In this document: in pieces, positions 33,520 to 42,590 of the stretch
Position numbering within the stretch: position 1 is the stretch's first letter
Layout: each line of letters begins with the position of its first letter
Origin: Polyangium sp. 6x1
Lineage (GTDB): Bacteria; Myxococcota_A; Polyangia; Polyangiales; Polyangiaceae
Direction of reading: 5' to 3'
NCBI RefSeq assembly: GCF_029946515.1
Contig: NZ_JARZHH010000002.1
Span: 124,001 to 188,000 of the forward strand
Length of the DNA stretch: 64,000 bases
Notes under the pieces: model-generated
What the model was told of the DNA's origin: nothing
Seen by the model: the letters and a program-made list of their open reading frames with translations, nothing else
Database searches by the model: none
Translations under genes and position numbers: made by a program

Positions 33520-33984
33520 GCGAGACCCACCCCTCTCGTTCGTACGGAAGACGGTCATGGCCGAGCCCGACGCCTCGTTCGATGAAGGCGTCCGCTCGAC
33601 CCCTCGAAATGCCATTGCGCTGCTCCGCCCGATGCACGTGGGCGGAACGCGCGGCGCTTGGGTACGGTGGCGGCAGAACCACCCCTCCATGCGCGGCTCT
33701 CCAGCCTACACGAAGGTCGGTACAATCAGGAGCACCGCGCCCGCGCCGAATTCGTGCCGCACTATTCACCACGGAGGCGCGGTCATCAAGGATAAATCGG
33801 GAGGGCGCGGCGAGGAGGGAACTGCGACGAACCCGCTCCGTCGGCGAAAACGCGGAGTCGTCAGGAACGCCGGGTTTTCCCCGGAGCGCCAATGATTGTC
33901 TGGAGGATCGGGAAGGGCGCCCGCGATATGGAGCGGGCGGTGGTAGATGGAGTTACCAGGCGAGCGCGCCGGGCCTAGCGCCGA
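33520..33984. other. Intergenic region upstream of TSP3 copy 2 (465 bases)
   Basis: No gene is seen. It carries GAGGGG about 12 bases before the copy 2 start, a promoter-like element at 33761-33789 that matches the one at 32084-32112, and blocks such as ACCCCTCC and GAATTCGTG that recur in order upstream of copy 1. The part nearest copy 3 holds no recognisable element. Confidence 0.65.
33761..33789 (-). promoter_or_regulatory. Predicted promoter of TSP3 copy 2
   Basis: On the minus strand TTGATG, a 17-base spacer ending in CCGTGGTG, and AATAGT match the element upstream of copy 1. It predicts a leader of about 235 bases before ATG 33519. Confidence 0.5.
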
Positions 33985-35124
<1,140 letters not shown>

Positions 35125-35510
35125 GGAAAGTATACCTCGTTTCCGTCGGACGGTTGCCATGGGCGGACGGAGTCGCGCCGTGCGCGACGGTACGCCCATA
35201 CACGGGTGTCATAAGGACGCGGACGCACGCGGAAGCCCGTTTCGCTTCGAGGGTGGCTCGGCCGTGTCGTGCGCGAATTCGAAGCGCACGCGCGTCCGTG
35301 ACGCACCGGGCCGCCTGCGCCCGCGTCAATTCATCGCGATGCAATTTAGCGGGCGAGGTTTGCCTTTCAAGCCGATTCCACGGTCACGAAGGCCGCGTCA
35401 TTGCGGTGAATATCCAGGCGACGAGGAGACCTGGAGTCCTGGAGGGGCGCGAAGAGCGGGGAGGGGAGTCGCCGGTTTGTCCGGGCCGCGGGATGCCCAG
35501 GACGGGGCCC
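35125..35510. other. Intergenic region upstream of TSP3 copy 3 (386 bases)
   Basis: No gene is seen. The region between the NADH dehydrogenase gene and copy 3 contains a promoter-like pair at 35343-35370 but lacks the AATAGT/CCGTGGTG element found before copies 1 and 2. An AT-richer patch near 35330-35420 contrasts with the surrounding GC content. Confidence 0.55.
35343..35370 (-). promoter_or_regulatory. Possible promoter of TSP3 copy 3
   Basis: On the minus strand TTGAAA and TAAATT are separated by 16 bases. Both boxes are close to the sigma-70 consensus and lie in a locally AT-rich patch about 220 bases before ATG 35124. There is no second copy to support it. Confidence 0.38.
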
Positions 35511-36857
35511 TCAGGGCGCCGGCGTCTTGGCGGAGGCGGCCTCGCGCAAGGAGGGCACGGGGCCGTCGGGCGCGGCGGCGAGCAAGAGCTTGGGCTCGAC
35601 GCCCGTATGCGTGGTGATGAGCCGCGCGCCGCGCTTCCACGTGAAGTATTGCCAGATCCAGTTGAACATGACGAGGAAGCGGTTCTTGAAGCCGATCAAG
35701 AAAAAGACGTGGACGGCCATCCACGCGAGCCAGGCGAGGAAGCCCGCGAGCTCGAGCTTTCCCATCATCGCAATGGCGCGCTTGCGGCCGACCGTGGCCA
35801 TCGTGCCCTTGTCGACGTATGTAAAAGGCTCGCGCGGCTTTCCCCGGAGCTCGGCGCGAAGGGTGCGCGCGACGTATTGGCCTTGCTGGATGGCCGCAGG
35901 GCAGAGGCCGGGGACGTCGACGCCATTCTTGTCGCGACAAGCGGCCATGTCGCCGATCGCGAAGACCTCGGGGTGGCCCGGGAGGGAGCAATCCGAGGAG
36001 ACCTTGACCCGGCCGCCGCGGTCGAGCGGGGCGCCGATCGCACGCGAGAGCTTGGTGCCGCGGACGCCCGCAGCCCAGACGACCGTGGCGGCGTCGATGC
36101 GCTCGCCATCGCCGAACGCAATGCCATCGTCGTCGATCCGCGCGACGGCGCGGCCCTTTTCGACGGTGACGCCGAGCGAGGCGAGCTGGGCCTCGGCGCG
36201 TCTCCCGAGGTCCTCGGGGAACGCCGCGAGGATACGCGGACCGGCCTCGACGAGGACGACGCGCGTGGACGAGGGGTCGATGGCGCGAAAATCCTTCGAG
36301 AGGACGTGTGTGGCGAGCTCGGAGAACGCGCCGGCCATTTCGACGCCCGTGGGGCCGCCGCCGATGACGACGAACGTGAGCAGGCGTTTGCGTGCCTCGG
36401 GATCGGTCGTGCGCTCGGCGCCCTCGAACGCGAGGAGCATTCGCTCACGAATGCGGAGCGCCTCGTCGAGCGTCTTCAGGCCGAGCGCGTGCGTGCCCCA
36501 CTCGTCGTGGCCGAAAAAGTTGTGCGTCGCGCCGACGGCGAGGACGAGGTAATCGTAGCGGAGCTCGCCTTTGTCGAGCAAAAGCCGCTTGCCCGGGAGG
36601 TCGACACCGGTCGCCTCGGCGAGGAGGACGCGTACGTTCCGCTGGCGCGAGAAGACCGAGCGGATGGGGACCGCGATGTCGGCCGGGGAGAGGCCCGCGG
36701 TCGCGACCTGGTAGAGCAAGGGCTGGAAGAGGTGGTGGTTCGTGCGATCGACGAGCGTGACGCGCACAGGCGCGCCCGCGAGCGACATGGCGGCGTTGAG
36801 CCCGCCGAACCCACCACCGACGATCACCACATGAGGCATGTCCTTGCGATCGGCCAT
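35511..36857 (-). CDS. ndh: Type II NADH:quinone oxidoreductase
   Basis: I start at ATG 36857, five bases after GGGAGGTG; the open frame extends upstream without support. The 448-residue flavoprotein has an N-terminal dinucleotide fold VVIVGGGFGGLNAAMSL (8-24), the second fold VVIGGGPTGVEMAGAF near 170, VVWAAGVRGTKLSRAIG and the FAD-contact motif VFAIGDMAAC near 305. The C-terminal part (FLAWLAWMAVHVFFLIGF, MFNWIWQYFTW) is hydrophobic and should hold the enzyme on the cytoplasmic face of the membrane. NDH-2 enzymes oxidise NADH and reduce quinone without pumping protons. It diverges from the winged-helix regulator gene with about 207 bases between, so that regulator could control it. Confidence 0.9.
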   Translation of the reverse strand: MADRKDMPHVVIVGGGFGGLNAAMSLAGAPVRVTLVDRTNHHLFQPLLYQVATAGLSPADIAVPIRSVFSRQRNVRVLLAEATGVDLPGKRLLLDKGELRYDYLVLAVGATHNFFGHDEWGTHALGLKTLDEALRIRERMLLAFEGAERTTDPEARKRLLTFVVIGGGPTGVEMAGAFSELATHVLSKDFRAIDPSSTRVVLVEAGPRILAAFPEDLGRRAEAQLASLGVTVEKGRAVARIDDDGIAFGDGERIDAATVVWAAGVRGTKLSRAIGAPLDRGGRVKVSSDCSLPGHPEVFAIGDMAACRDKNGVDVPGLCPAAIQQGQYVARTLRAELRGKPREPFTYVDKGTMATVGRKRAIAMMGKLELAGFLAWLAWMAVHVFFLIGFKNRFLVMFNWIWQYFTWKRGARLITTHTGVEPKLLLAAAPDGPVPSLREAASAKTPAP

Positions 36858-37064
36858 GCAGCACCTCCCAGGCGGTCCCCGGGTTCGAGTAGAGCCCGGG
36901 CCCGCCGCGGAACGAAAGTCTTTTCGAATGCCTCCGTAGGGAAGGGGACACGCAGAGGCGAGAGGCAAGAGCCGCGCGCGGAGGTGATGGGCGTCGTATC
37001 ATTCATGACTTACCATTCCGCCTCGTGGGGAGCGCCGCGCGCGAGCGCGAGCGCGGGGTCGTGC

Positions 37065-37439
37065 ATGATCAAGAAAACACGAAATGAACGTCGTGTGTCG
37101 GGGAGCGCCCGGCCTGCGCGTCGCGCGGCGCCGTCCGAAGAGGTGGCGGGCTGGACGTTCCTGACGAATCACGCGCACGTGCTGTTCTGCCTGGCCGAGG
37201 ACCCGGAGGTGCGGCTGCGCGACGTGGCCGAGCGGGTGGGGATCACGGAGCGCGCGGTGCAGCGGATCGTGACGGACCTGGAAGCCGAGGGGTTCGTGAC
37301 GCGATCACGCGTGGGGCGGCGGAACCTCTACGAGGTGCATCCCGACAAGCCGCTGCGGCACCCGATCGAGGCGCACCGCGACGTCAAGTCGCTCCTCACG
37401 CTGATCCTCCGCGGCCGGGCGCCACGGGCAGCGCGCTGA
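37065..37439 (+). CDS. Winged-helix transcriptional regulator
   Basis: The 124-residue product begins at ATG 37065 by my choice; the frame is open upstream to 36987 and other starts are possible. After a basic N-terminal tail, residues 27-115 form a MarR/ArsR-like winged helix: TFLTNHAHVLFCLAED, LRDVAERVGITERAVQRIV, DLEAEGFVTRSRVGRRNLYE. The recognition helix is ITERAVQRIVTDLE and the wing is SRVGRRNLYEVH. No ligand domain is present. It is divergent from ndh, which makes ndh its most likely target or partner, but this is inference. Confidence 0.75.
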   Translation: MIKKTRNERRVSGSARPARRAAPSEEVAGWTFLTNHAHVLFCLAEDPEVRLRDVAERVGITERAVQRIVTDLEAEGFVTRSRVGRRNLYEVHPDKPLRHPIEAHRDVKSLLTLILRGRAPRAAR

Positions 37440-37473
37440 CCCGAAGCCCCTGCCCGAGGAGGAAAAGAACCAG

Positions 37474-37495
37474 AAACGCGCCGCCCTCCGCGTTT
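37474..37495 (+). terminator. Possible hairpin after the regulator gene
   Basis: A 7-bp stem (AAACGCG / CGCGTTT) with an 8-base loop lies 35 bases after the regulator stop. The stem is modest and followed by GGGG, not T residues, so the call is tentative. Confidence 0.35.
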
Positions 37496-37603
37496 GGGGT
37501 TGGCTCGCGAGGAAGAGCCGTGCTACCTCGGTGGCGCTTTGGGCGCGCGTCCAAGGCCGTCCGACCAAACGGTCGCGGCCGATGGGTGTGTCGTCTGGAG
37601 GCT

Positions 37604-37693
37604 GGAGAGATGGCCGAGTGGCTTAAGGCACACGCTTGCTAAGCGTGCGATCGGGAAACTGATCCGAGGGTTCGAATCCCTCTCTCTCCGCCA
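37604..37693 (+). tRNA. tRNA-Ser (GCT anticodon)
   Basis: The acceptor stem GGAGAGA pairs with TCTCTCC, followed by the discriminator G and an encoded CCA. The D arm has TGGCCGAGTGGCTTAAGGC, the anticodon arm CACGC-TTGCTAA-GCGTG shows GCT, and a long variable arm typical of class II tRNAs precedes the T arm GAGGG-TTCGAAT-CCCTC. It decodes AGC/AGU. The gene stands alone between the regulator gene and the convergent CheA-like gene. I see no direct repeat of its 3' end nearby that would mark an integrated element. Confidence 0.97.
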
Positions 37694-37725
37694 GCCACGA
37701 ACAGGAACCAGGAACGAAGAGCGCG

Positions 37726-39777
37726 TCACGGCGCGCGCCGTCCCTGGACCTGGTAGACGAGCTCCGCAAGCGCGTGGACGTCGAGGCACAAGCGCACGGC
37801 GTCGGCTCGCACGATCGCGCCGTTGTACGGGCCCGCGAGCGCCACGAGCGGCGGCGCCGCGTGCAGCGAGGCCTCCTCGATCTCGCCGACGGACGTGACC
37901 GAGACGAAGAAGGAAGGCTCGTCTTCGCGGCCCGGATCGAGCTCGAGGAGGTACGAAGGCGCATCGTCGGGGCCGAGCGCCTCGCCCGTCTCGAGCGCGC
38001 CGAGCCCGCGGACGCAAGCCGCGAGAGGAAAGGCGAGCGTGTTCGGGAGGTCGGCGCCCAAGGCGATGCGACGGACGAGGCGCGCCGGGATCGCGTAAAC
38101 GGCCTCGCCCGCGCGGACCCAGAGGACACGCACGAGGCCTCGATCGAGCGGGACGTCGAGCGTGGCCGCGAGGCCCTCGGAAGGGCGGCTCGCGAGGCGC
38201 ACGGTGCCACCGAGGCGGCGCACGGACTCACGCACGAGGCCAAGGCCGAGGCCGCGGCCCGCGAGGAGGTCGACGTTCTCGCGCAAGGTGAAGCCCGGGA
38301 CGAAGAGGAGGCCAAGGAGCGCTTTGTGATCGGCCGAGACCGCGCGTGCAGAGGCGATGGCGCCACGCGAGACGGCCCGCGAGCGGACGCGCTCGACGTC
38401 GACGCCGGCGCCGTCGTCACGCACGACGATGCGGAGGGAGGCGCCGCGCTGCTCGGCGGAGATCTCGACGCGGCCGGCGAGAGGTTTTCCGAGGTGCGCG
38501 CGCGTGGTCTCGGGCTCGATGCCGTGGACGATGGCGTTCTGGACGAGCTGGAGGAGCGGGTCGAAGAGGCCCTCGGCGACGCGGCGATCGATGAGGGTCT
38601 CGCCGCCGCGCGCGAGGACACGGACGTCACGACCGAGCCTGCGCGCCTGCGCGCTCGCCGCGGAGACGACGCGATCGAAGAGGGTCGCGACGGTGGTGGT
38701 GCGCATGAGCGCGATGTCGGCATGCGCAGAGCCCGCCTCGAAGCGCGAGCGCTCGGCGATGCCGAGGAGCGTGGCAGCCTCGGCGTCGAGGGCATCGGAG
38801 AGGGCCGCGACGGCCGCCGTGGCCTTGCGGAGGCGCTTGGCGCGGCGAGGGACGGCGTCGTGCGAGCCGCGGGTCTCGGCGAGGGAGCTGCGGACGCGGC
38901 GCGCGCGGGTGGCGAGGACGCCGAGCTCGCGGCCCGCCGCGGCGATGGCGGATTCAGCGCGTTCGAGCGAGCGGACCCGATCGAGGAGGCGATCGAGCGC
39001 GGCGGTGGAGACGCGGAGGCTCTCGCCGGAAGGGCGCGCGGCGTGAGGATCGAGCGAGGGCTCGGGGGCGCTGTGCGGAGGCGGCTCGGGCGTGCCGTAG
39101 GAGGGCGGGGGCTGCGTGCTCGAACGGGCGCCGTACGCGAGGCGGCGGAGGAACTCGACGGCGCGATCGGGCGCGGCGACGAGCTCGCCGAGCAGGCCAC
39201 GCCAGCGCGCGATCTCGCCGATGGCCCGGCGCGCCTCGACGTCGCTGCGGCTCGCGTCGCGCGCGCGATCTTCGAGGCCATGGCAAAACCACGCGGTGGC
39301 GTCGTCGCCGGCCGCGAGCGCGGCGGCCTTCATGGCGTGCACCTCGCGGAAGATGCCAGCGATGGCGCGCGGCTCGGGGAGCTCGCCGGCGAGCAGCTCG
39401 TCGACCCGCGCGAGGCGATCGGTCATCTCCGCCGCGTAACGCGCGCGTTTCTCGGGCGGCGCGGGGCGTCCGCGGAGATCCCACGGAGGCTCGGGCCAGG
39501 GAGGCGCCGGGATGGGGCGGCCCGCAGCGAGGGCTTCGCCCGCGATGGAGAGGACGGCGCGCGCGTCGCCGACGGCGCTCGCGTCGCCGTCGACGAGGCG
39601 TCGCTCGATCCGCGCGAGGGATTCGAAGAGCGCGCGTTCGCCAGCGACGCCAGCCGAGCCTTTGAGCGCGTGGATCGCGCGGCGCGGGGCGTCGTCGAGC
39701 GCGTCGCCGTCGAGCAGAGGGGCGTGGCGCTGGATCTCTTCGAGGAGGAGGCGGGAGAGCTCGCGGTCCGCCGTCAC
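37726..39777 (-). CDS. CheA-like histidine kinase with two HPt domains
   Basis: I start at GTG 39777, which overlaps the MCP-like stop by four bases (GTGA). The 683-residue product has a first HPt domain with AIHALKGSAG (His36). A second HPt-like region follows, EVHAMKAAALA (His147), where the usual Gly after Lys is replaced. A Pro-rich linker (220-250) leads to a dimerisation and helical part (255-380). The HATPase core has LVQNAIVHGIE (411-421), VRDDGAGVD (452-460) and GRGLGLGLVRESV. The C-terminal 150 residues are CheW-like (GEAVYAIPARLVRRI). CheA-type kinases autophosphorylate on the HPt His and pass phosphate to response regulators. The likely acceptor is the receiver protein at 41058, the first gene of this operon. 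No CheY, CheB or CheR gene is in the operon. Confidence 0.9.
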   Translation of the reverse strand: MTADRELSRLLLEEIQRHAPLLDGDALDDAPRRAIHALKGSAGVAGERALFESLARIERRLVDGDASAVGDARAVLSIAGEALAAGRPIPAPPWPEPPWDLRGRPAPPEKRARYAAEMTDRLARVDELLAGELPEPRAIAGIFREVHAMKAAALAAGDDATAWFCHGLEDRARDASRSDVEARRAIGEIARWRGLLGELVAAPDRAVEFLRRLAYGARSSTQPPPSYGTPEPPPHSAPEPSLDPHAARPSGESLRVSTAALDRLLDRVRSLERAESAIAAAGRELGVLATRARRVRSSLAETRGSHDAVPRRAKRLRKATAAVAALSDALDAEAATLLGIAERSRFEAGSAHADIALMRTTTVATLFDRVVSAASAQARRLGRDVRVLARGGETLIDRRVAEGLFDPLLQLVQNAIVHGIEPETTRAHLGKPLAGRVEISAEQRGASLRIVVRDDGAGVDVERVRSRAVSRGAIASARAVSADHKALLGLLFVPGFTLRENVDLLAGRGLGLGLVRESVRRLGGTVRLASRPSEGLAATLDVPLDRGLVRVLWVRAGEAVYAIPARLVRRIALGADLPNTLAFPLAACVRGLGALETGEALGPDDAPSYLLELDPGREDEPSFFVSVTSVGEIEEASLHAAPPLVALAGPYNGAIVRADAVRLCLDVHALAELVYQVQGRRAP

Positions 39778-40598
39778 GACGAGGCCCCACCGTCGTCGCC
39801 CTGCGGCGATCCGGGCGAGGCTTCTCCGGCGCGACCTTCGTCCCCGAGCTCGCCGAGCAGGCGCGAGAGAGGCGCGAGCACGGGGCGGAGCGCGCCGAGC
39901 AGGAGCGGGCGCGCAGGGGTGGTGGCGCGGAGCGTGGAGAGCGCCGAGAGCAGGCCACGCGCATGCTCGGCCGCGAGCGCGACGGCCCGCGCGACCTCGG
40001 GATCGATGCCCGTGGCGCGGCGCAGGTGCTTCTCGACGTCGGCGAGCGCGAGGCCCGCGCGGCCGGCCGCGTCGCCGAGCGCGCGCGCGGATCCGCCGGT
40101 CTCGTCGGCGGCCATGAGAACACTCGTGAGCTCGCCGCGGAGCAAGCTCGTCTCGCCGGCCATCTCCTCGACGACCGTGACGAGGTCGCGCGTGGCCTCG
40201 CCTCCGCGCGCGGCGTGCGTGCGGATCTCCTCGGAGAGCAGGAGCAGCGCCTTGCCTTGCGGCTCCGGGGTGCGCGCGCCTTCGAGGCCCGCGTTCAGCG
40301 CGATCACGCTGAGGCGTTCGAACAGATCGGCGACGCGCGTGGCCGCGAGCGTGAGGCCGTCGGCGTGCGCCGCCATCGCGCCGGCGCGCTCGGAGACGCC
40401 CTCGATCGAGGCACGCTGCCGCGTGACGGCCTCCATCAGGCGCGGCGCGCCCTCGGCCGCCTCGCTCACCGCGCGTTGCGCCTCGCCGTGCGCCGACCAG
40501 AGCGCCGTGTCGATGTCCGCGGGCGTCTCGGGCGCGCTCGCGGGCTCGGCCGCGCGCCGGAGCACGTCGATCCACCTTCGCCTGCGCGGCCCGCTCAC
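39774..40598 (-). CDS. Soluble MCP-like (methyl-accepting type) signalling protein
   Basis: The 274-residue product has no membrane segment or ligand domain. A helical core resembles the signalling hairpin of chemoreceptors: the tip VIALNAGLEGARTPEPQGKALLLLSEEIR near residues 97-125 corresponds to the conserved IALNAAIEAARAGEQGRGF region, but several tip residues differ (GLEGARTPEPQ). It overlaps the CheW-like gene at its start (ATGA) and the CheA-like gene at its end (GTGA). The tip is the site of CheA and CheW contact. Because it has no sensor, it may respond to a cytoplasmic cue or serve only as scaffold for CheA. This is inference from the missing domains. Confidence 0.78.
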   Translation of the reverse strand: MSGPRRRRWIDVLRRAAEPASAPETPADIDTALWSAHGEAQRAVSEAAEGAPRLMEAVTRQRASIEGVSERAGAMAAHADGLTLAATRVADLFERLSVIALNAGLEGARTPEPQGKALLLLSEEIRTHAARGGEATRDLVTVVEEMAGETSLLRGELTSVLMAADETGGSARALGDAAGRAGLALADVEKHLRRATGIDPEVARAVALAAEHARGLLSALSTLRATTPARPLLLGALRPVLAPLSRLLGELGDEGRAGEASPGSPQGDDGGASS

Positions 40599-41035
40599 GA
40601 CGCCGCCTCCGGCGAACGAAGCACCGCGGTGCGCGCGGTCCAGATGGACTCCTCGGCCTCGCGACGGAGGGCCGCGACGTCGAGGATCGCGGCGTCCGTC
40701 TCGCCGGCGCGCACGAACCCGTCGCGCGCCTCCTCGAAGAGCCCCGACGACTCGATCGCGCGGCCCACGATGGCGACAGGCTCGACGCCGAGGTCACAGA
40801 GGACGGCCGTCGTGCGTTCGTTCTGCGACGACGGCGAGAGCCCTTCCTCGTCGAGGCAGAGGACCGTGACGACCTCACCGTTCGCCAGCGCGACGCCCGC
40901 GGCGGGCTTGCGCAGGCCCTCGACGGGCGTGATCGAGGGGAGCACGAAGACTCCACGCACGACCTCCGCCGGCACGAGCACGAAGCGCCCATCCTTCGCG
41001 ACCGAGACCCTCACGAGCACGCCCCCGCGTCGCAC
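40595..41035 (-). CDS. CheW-like coupling protein
   Basis: The 146-residue product starts at GTG 41035. It resembles the CheW beta-barrel fold: RFVLVPAEVVRGVFVLPSITPVEGL, PAAGVALANGEVVTVLCLDEE, and AVLCDLGVEPVAIVGRAIESSGLF. The GxVxxV strand pairs of CheW are present but sequence identity looks low. CheW links receptors to CheA. The product's last codons overlap the MCP-like start by four bases. The length fits stand-alone CheW (about 150 residues). Confidence 0.72.
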   Translation of the reverse strand: MRRGGVLVRVSVAKDGRFVLVPAEVVRGVFVLPSITPVEGLRKPAAGVALANGEVVTVLCLDEEGLSPSSQNERTTAVLCDLGVEPVAIVGRAIESSGLFEEARDGFVRAGETDAAILDVAALRREAEESIWTARTAVLRSPEAAS

Positions 41036-41057
41036 ACGCCACTCCCTTGCCGCGCGC

Positions 41058-42443
41058 CTACCTCGTACGAAGGACGCGCGACTGCAAGAACTGGTAGATG
41101 ATCTTCACCGCGTCGAACGAGCCGACGGTGCTCTCCTTGACGACCTCGCTCACCGTGCGCTGCCCGTTCACCGCGTCGAGCACGAGACGCTCGGGCCGCG
41201 CGAGCTGGCCGGGCGAGAGTCCTTCGAGCGCAAACTGATCGATCACGGGGACCTGATCGAAATGGATCGTGCCCTCCATGAGCCGCCACTCGTCGACGCG
41301 GCGGAAGCCTTCGAGGACGAGCGCGCTCACGCCGAGGGTGAGCTTCGCCATGTCGGCCTCGGGGCGGAACGGCTCCTTCGTGAAGGAGAAGCGGCCGTAC
41401 GGCCAGCGGAGCATGTCGAAGATGAGCTCGCTCGATTGTTTGGTCAGGATGTCGACGAGCTCCTCGCGCGTGACGATGCCGCGGGCCACGACTTCTTCGC
41501 CGAGCAGCTTGTTCGTGCCGCGCAGATCGGCGAGGAGCGCGTCGAGCTGATCACGCGAGAGCGCGCCTTTCTCCAGGAAGTATCGGCCGAGGCGGTACTC
41601 TTCCGTGGCGCCGCGCGACTGCACGAAATCGATCTGCCCCTGCCGCATCGAGATCGTGATCGAGGTGCGGTTGTTCGTGACGTGCAGGACGCCCGTCTGG
41701 CGCTGCATGCCGAGGATCTGGAGGATCTCGGCGAGCGCGACGACCGAGAGGTCACCGCTCATCGCCTCGCGTACGCCGTCGCCCGGGTCGAGGTCCTTCA
41801 CCGTGAGCGAGAGCGAGGCGAGGACGTCGGGCGTCATCGCGCGCGCGACCGCGGCCATGACCGCGGCTTCGCTCGCGCGGTCCTCCGGAGAGATGGCGAG
41901 GATCGCAGGCACGACGGCGTTCGCGACCTGCTGCGCGAACTCCACGCTGGCGCGCTGCCGCGCGTGCCGGATGTGCATGCTCGGGCGCATGCTCTCGGCC
42001 GGCAGCGACTCCTCCTCGGGCATCTTCTGGCCCTCGGGGACGGGGCGCGGCGAGCGGCCCTCGGCGGTCTTGGCGAGCGCGCCCTCGACCACGGCGACGA
42101 GCGCGCGCGCGTCGAACGGCTTCGTGATCGCGTCGACGGCGCCCGTCTGCTGGACGAACGTGCCGCGGATCTTGTCGCCCTTCGCGCTCATGAGCACGAC
42201 GGGCAAGGTGCGGTGCGTGGCGTCCGAGCGAAGCTCGCGGCAGAACTGGTAGCCGTTCATCCGCGGCATCACGAAGTCGAGCAGGACGAGGTCGAACTTC
42301 GGGCTTTTGCGGATGAGCTCGAGCCCCGCCACGCCGTCGCGGGCGGTGGTGGGCTCGTAGCCGTTGCGGGCCAGGATGGCGCTGACGACCTTCAAAATGG
42401 TCGGGCTGTCGTCGATGACCAGGACACGCGCCGCGCTTGCCAT
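41058..42443 (-). CDS. Response regulator fused to DUF4388 (PATAN-like) domain
   Basis: The 461-residue product has an N-terminal receiver: VLVIDDSPT (Asp11, Asp12), phospho-acceptor Asp56 in LVLLDFVMP, and Lys in ITKPFDAR near 108. A linker of about 100 residues follows, with a helical part (RASVEFAQQVANAVVPAILA). From about 225 the DUF4388 region runs to the end: MSGDLSVVALAEILQILGM, GVLHVTNNRTSITISMRQGQIDFVQ, YFLEKGALSRDQLDALLADL, GIVTREELVDILTKQS and the WPYGRFSF segment. DUF4388 proteins are frequent in myxobacteria and are linked to gliding or signalling outputs. It is the first gene of the chemosensory-like operon and is the natural acceptor for the CheA-like kinase. Confidence 0.86.
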   Translation of the reverse strand: MASAARVLVIDDSPTILKVVSAILARNGYEPTTARDGVAGLELIRKSPKFDLVLLDFVMPRMNGYQFCRELRSDATHRTLPVVLMSAKGDKIRGTFVQQTGAVDAITKPFDARALVAVVEGALAKTAEGRSPRPVPEGQKMPEEESLPAESMRPSMHIRHARQRASVEFAQQVANAVVPAILAISPEDRASEAAVMAAVARAMTPDVLASLSLTVKDLDPGDGVREAMSGDLSVVALAEILQILGMQRQTGVLHVTNNRTSITISMRQGQIDFVQSRGATEEYRLGRYFLEKGALSRDQLDALLADLRGTNKLLGEEVVARGIVTREELVDILTKQSSELIFDMLRWPYGRFSFTKEPFRPEADMAKLTLGVSALVLEGFRRVDEWRLMEGTIHFDQVPVIDQFALEGLSPGQLARPERLVLDAVNGQRTVSEVVKESTVGSFDAVKIIYQFLQSRVLRTR

Positions 42444-42590
42444 GTGGGCGGCGCCAGCCTAACTCGGGCCGACGGAGATTCGCGCAGCGAAAAACCGTAA
42501 ATCGTACCGCTCCGCCGAACGGCCGGGCGAGGCGGGGCACGGCGGCCCGAAACTTGGCCGTCTCCGGTGGTCCCTGGCACGAGGGACCCC

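Noticed and set aside
37604-37693. tRNA-Ser as a possible attachment site of an integrated element
   Set aside because: No integrase gene and no direct repeat of the tRNA 3' end are visible on either side. The neighbouring genes look native.
37774-40869. Plus-strand open frame of 1,031 codons opposite the CheA-like and MCP-like genes
   Set aside because: It is a shadow of the chemosensory operon. It lacks a ribosome-binding site and family motifs.
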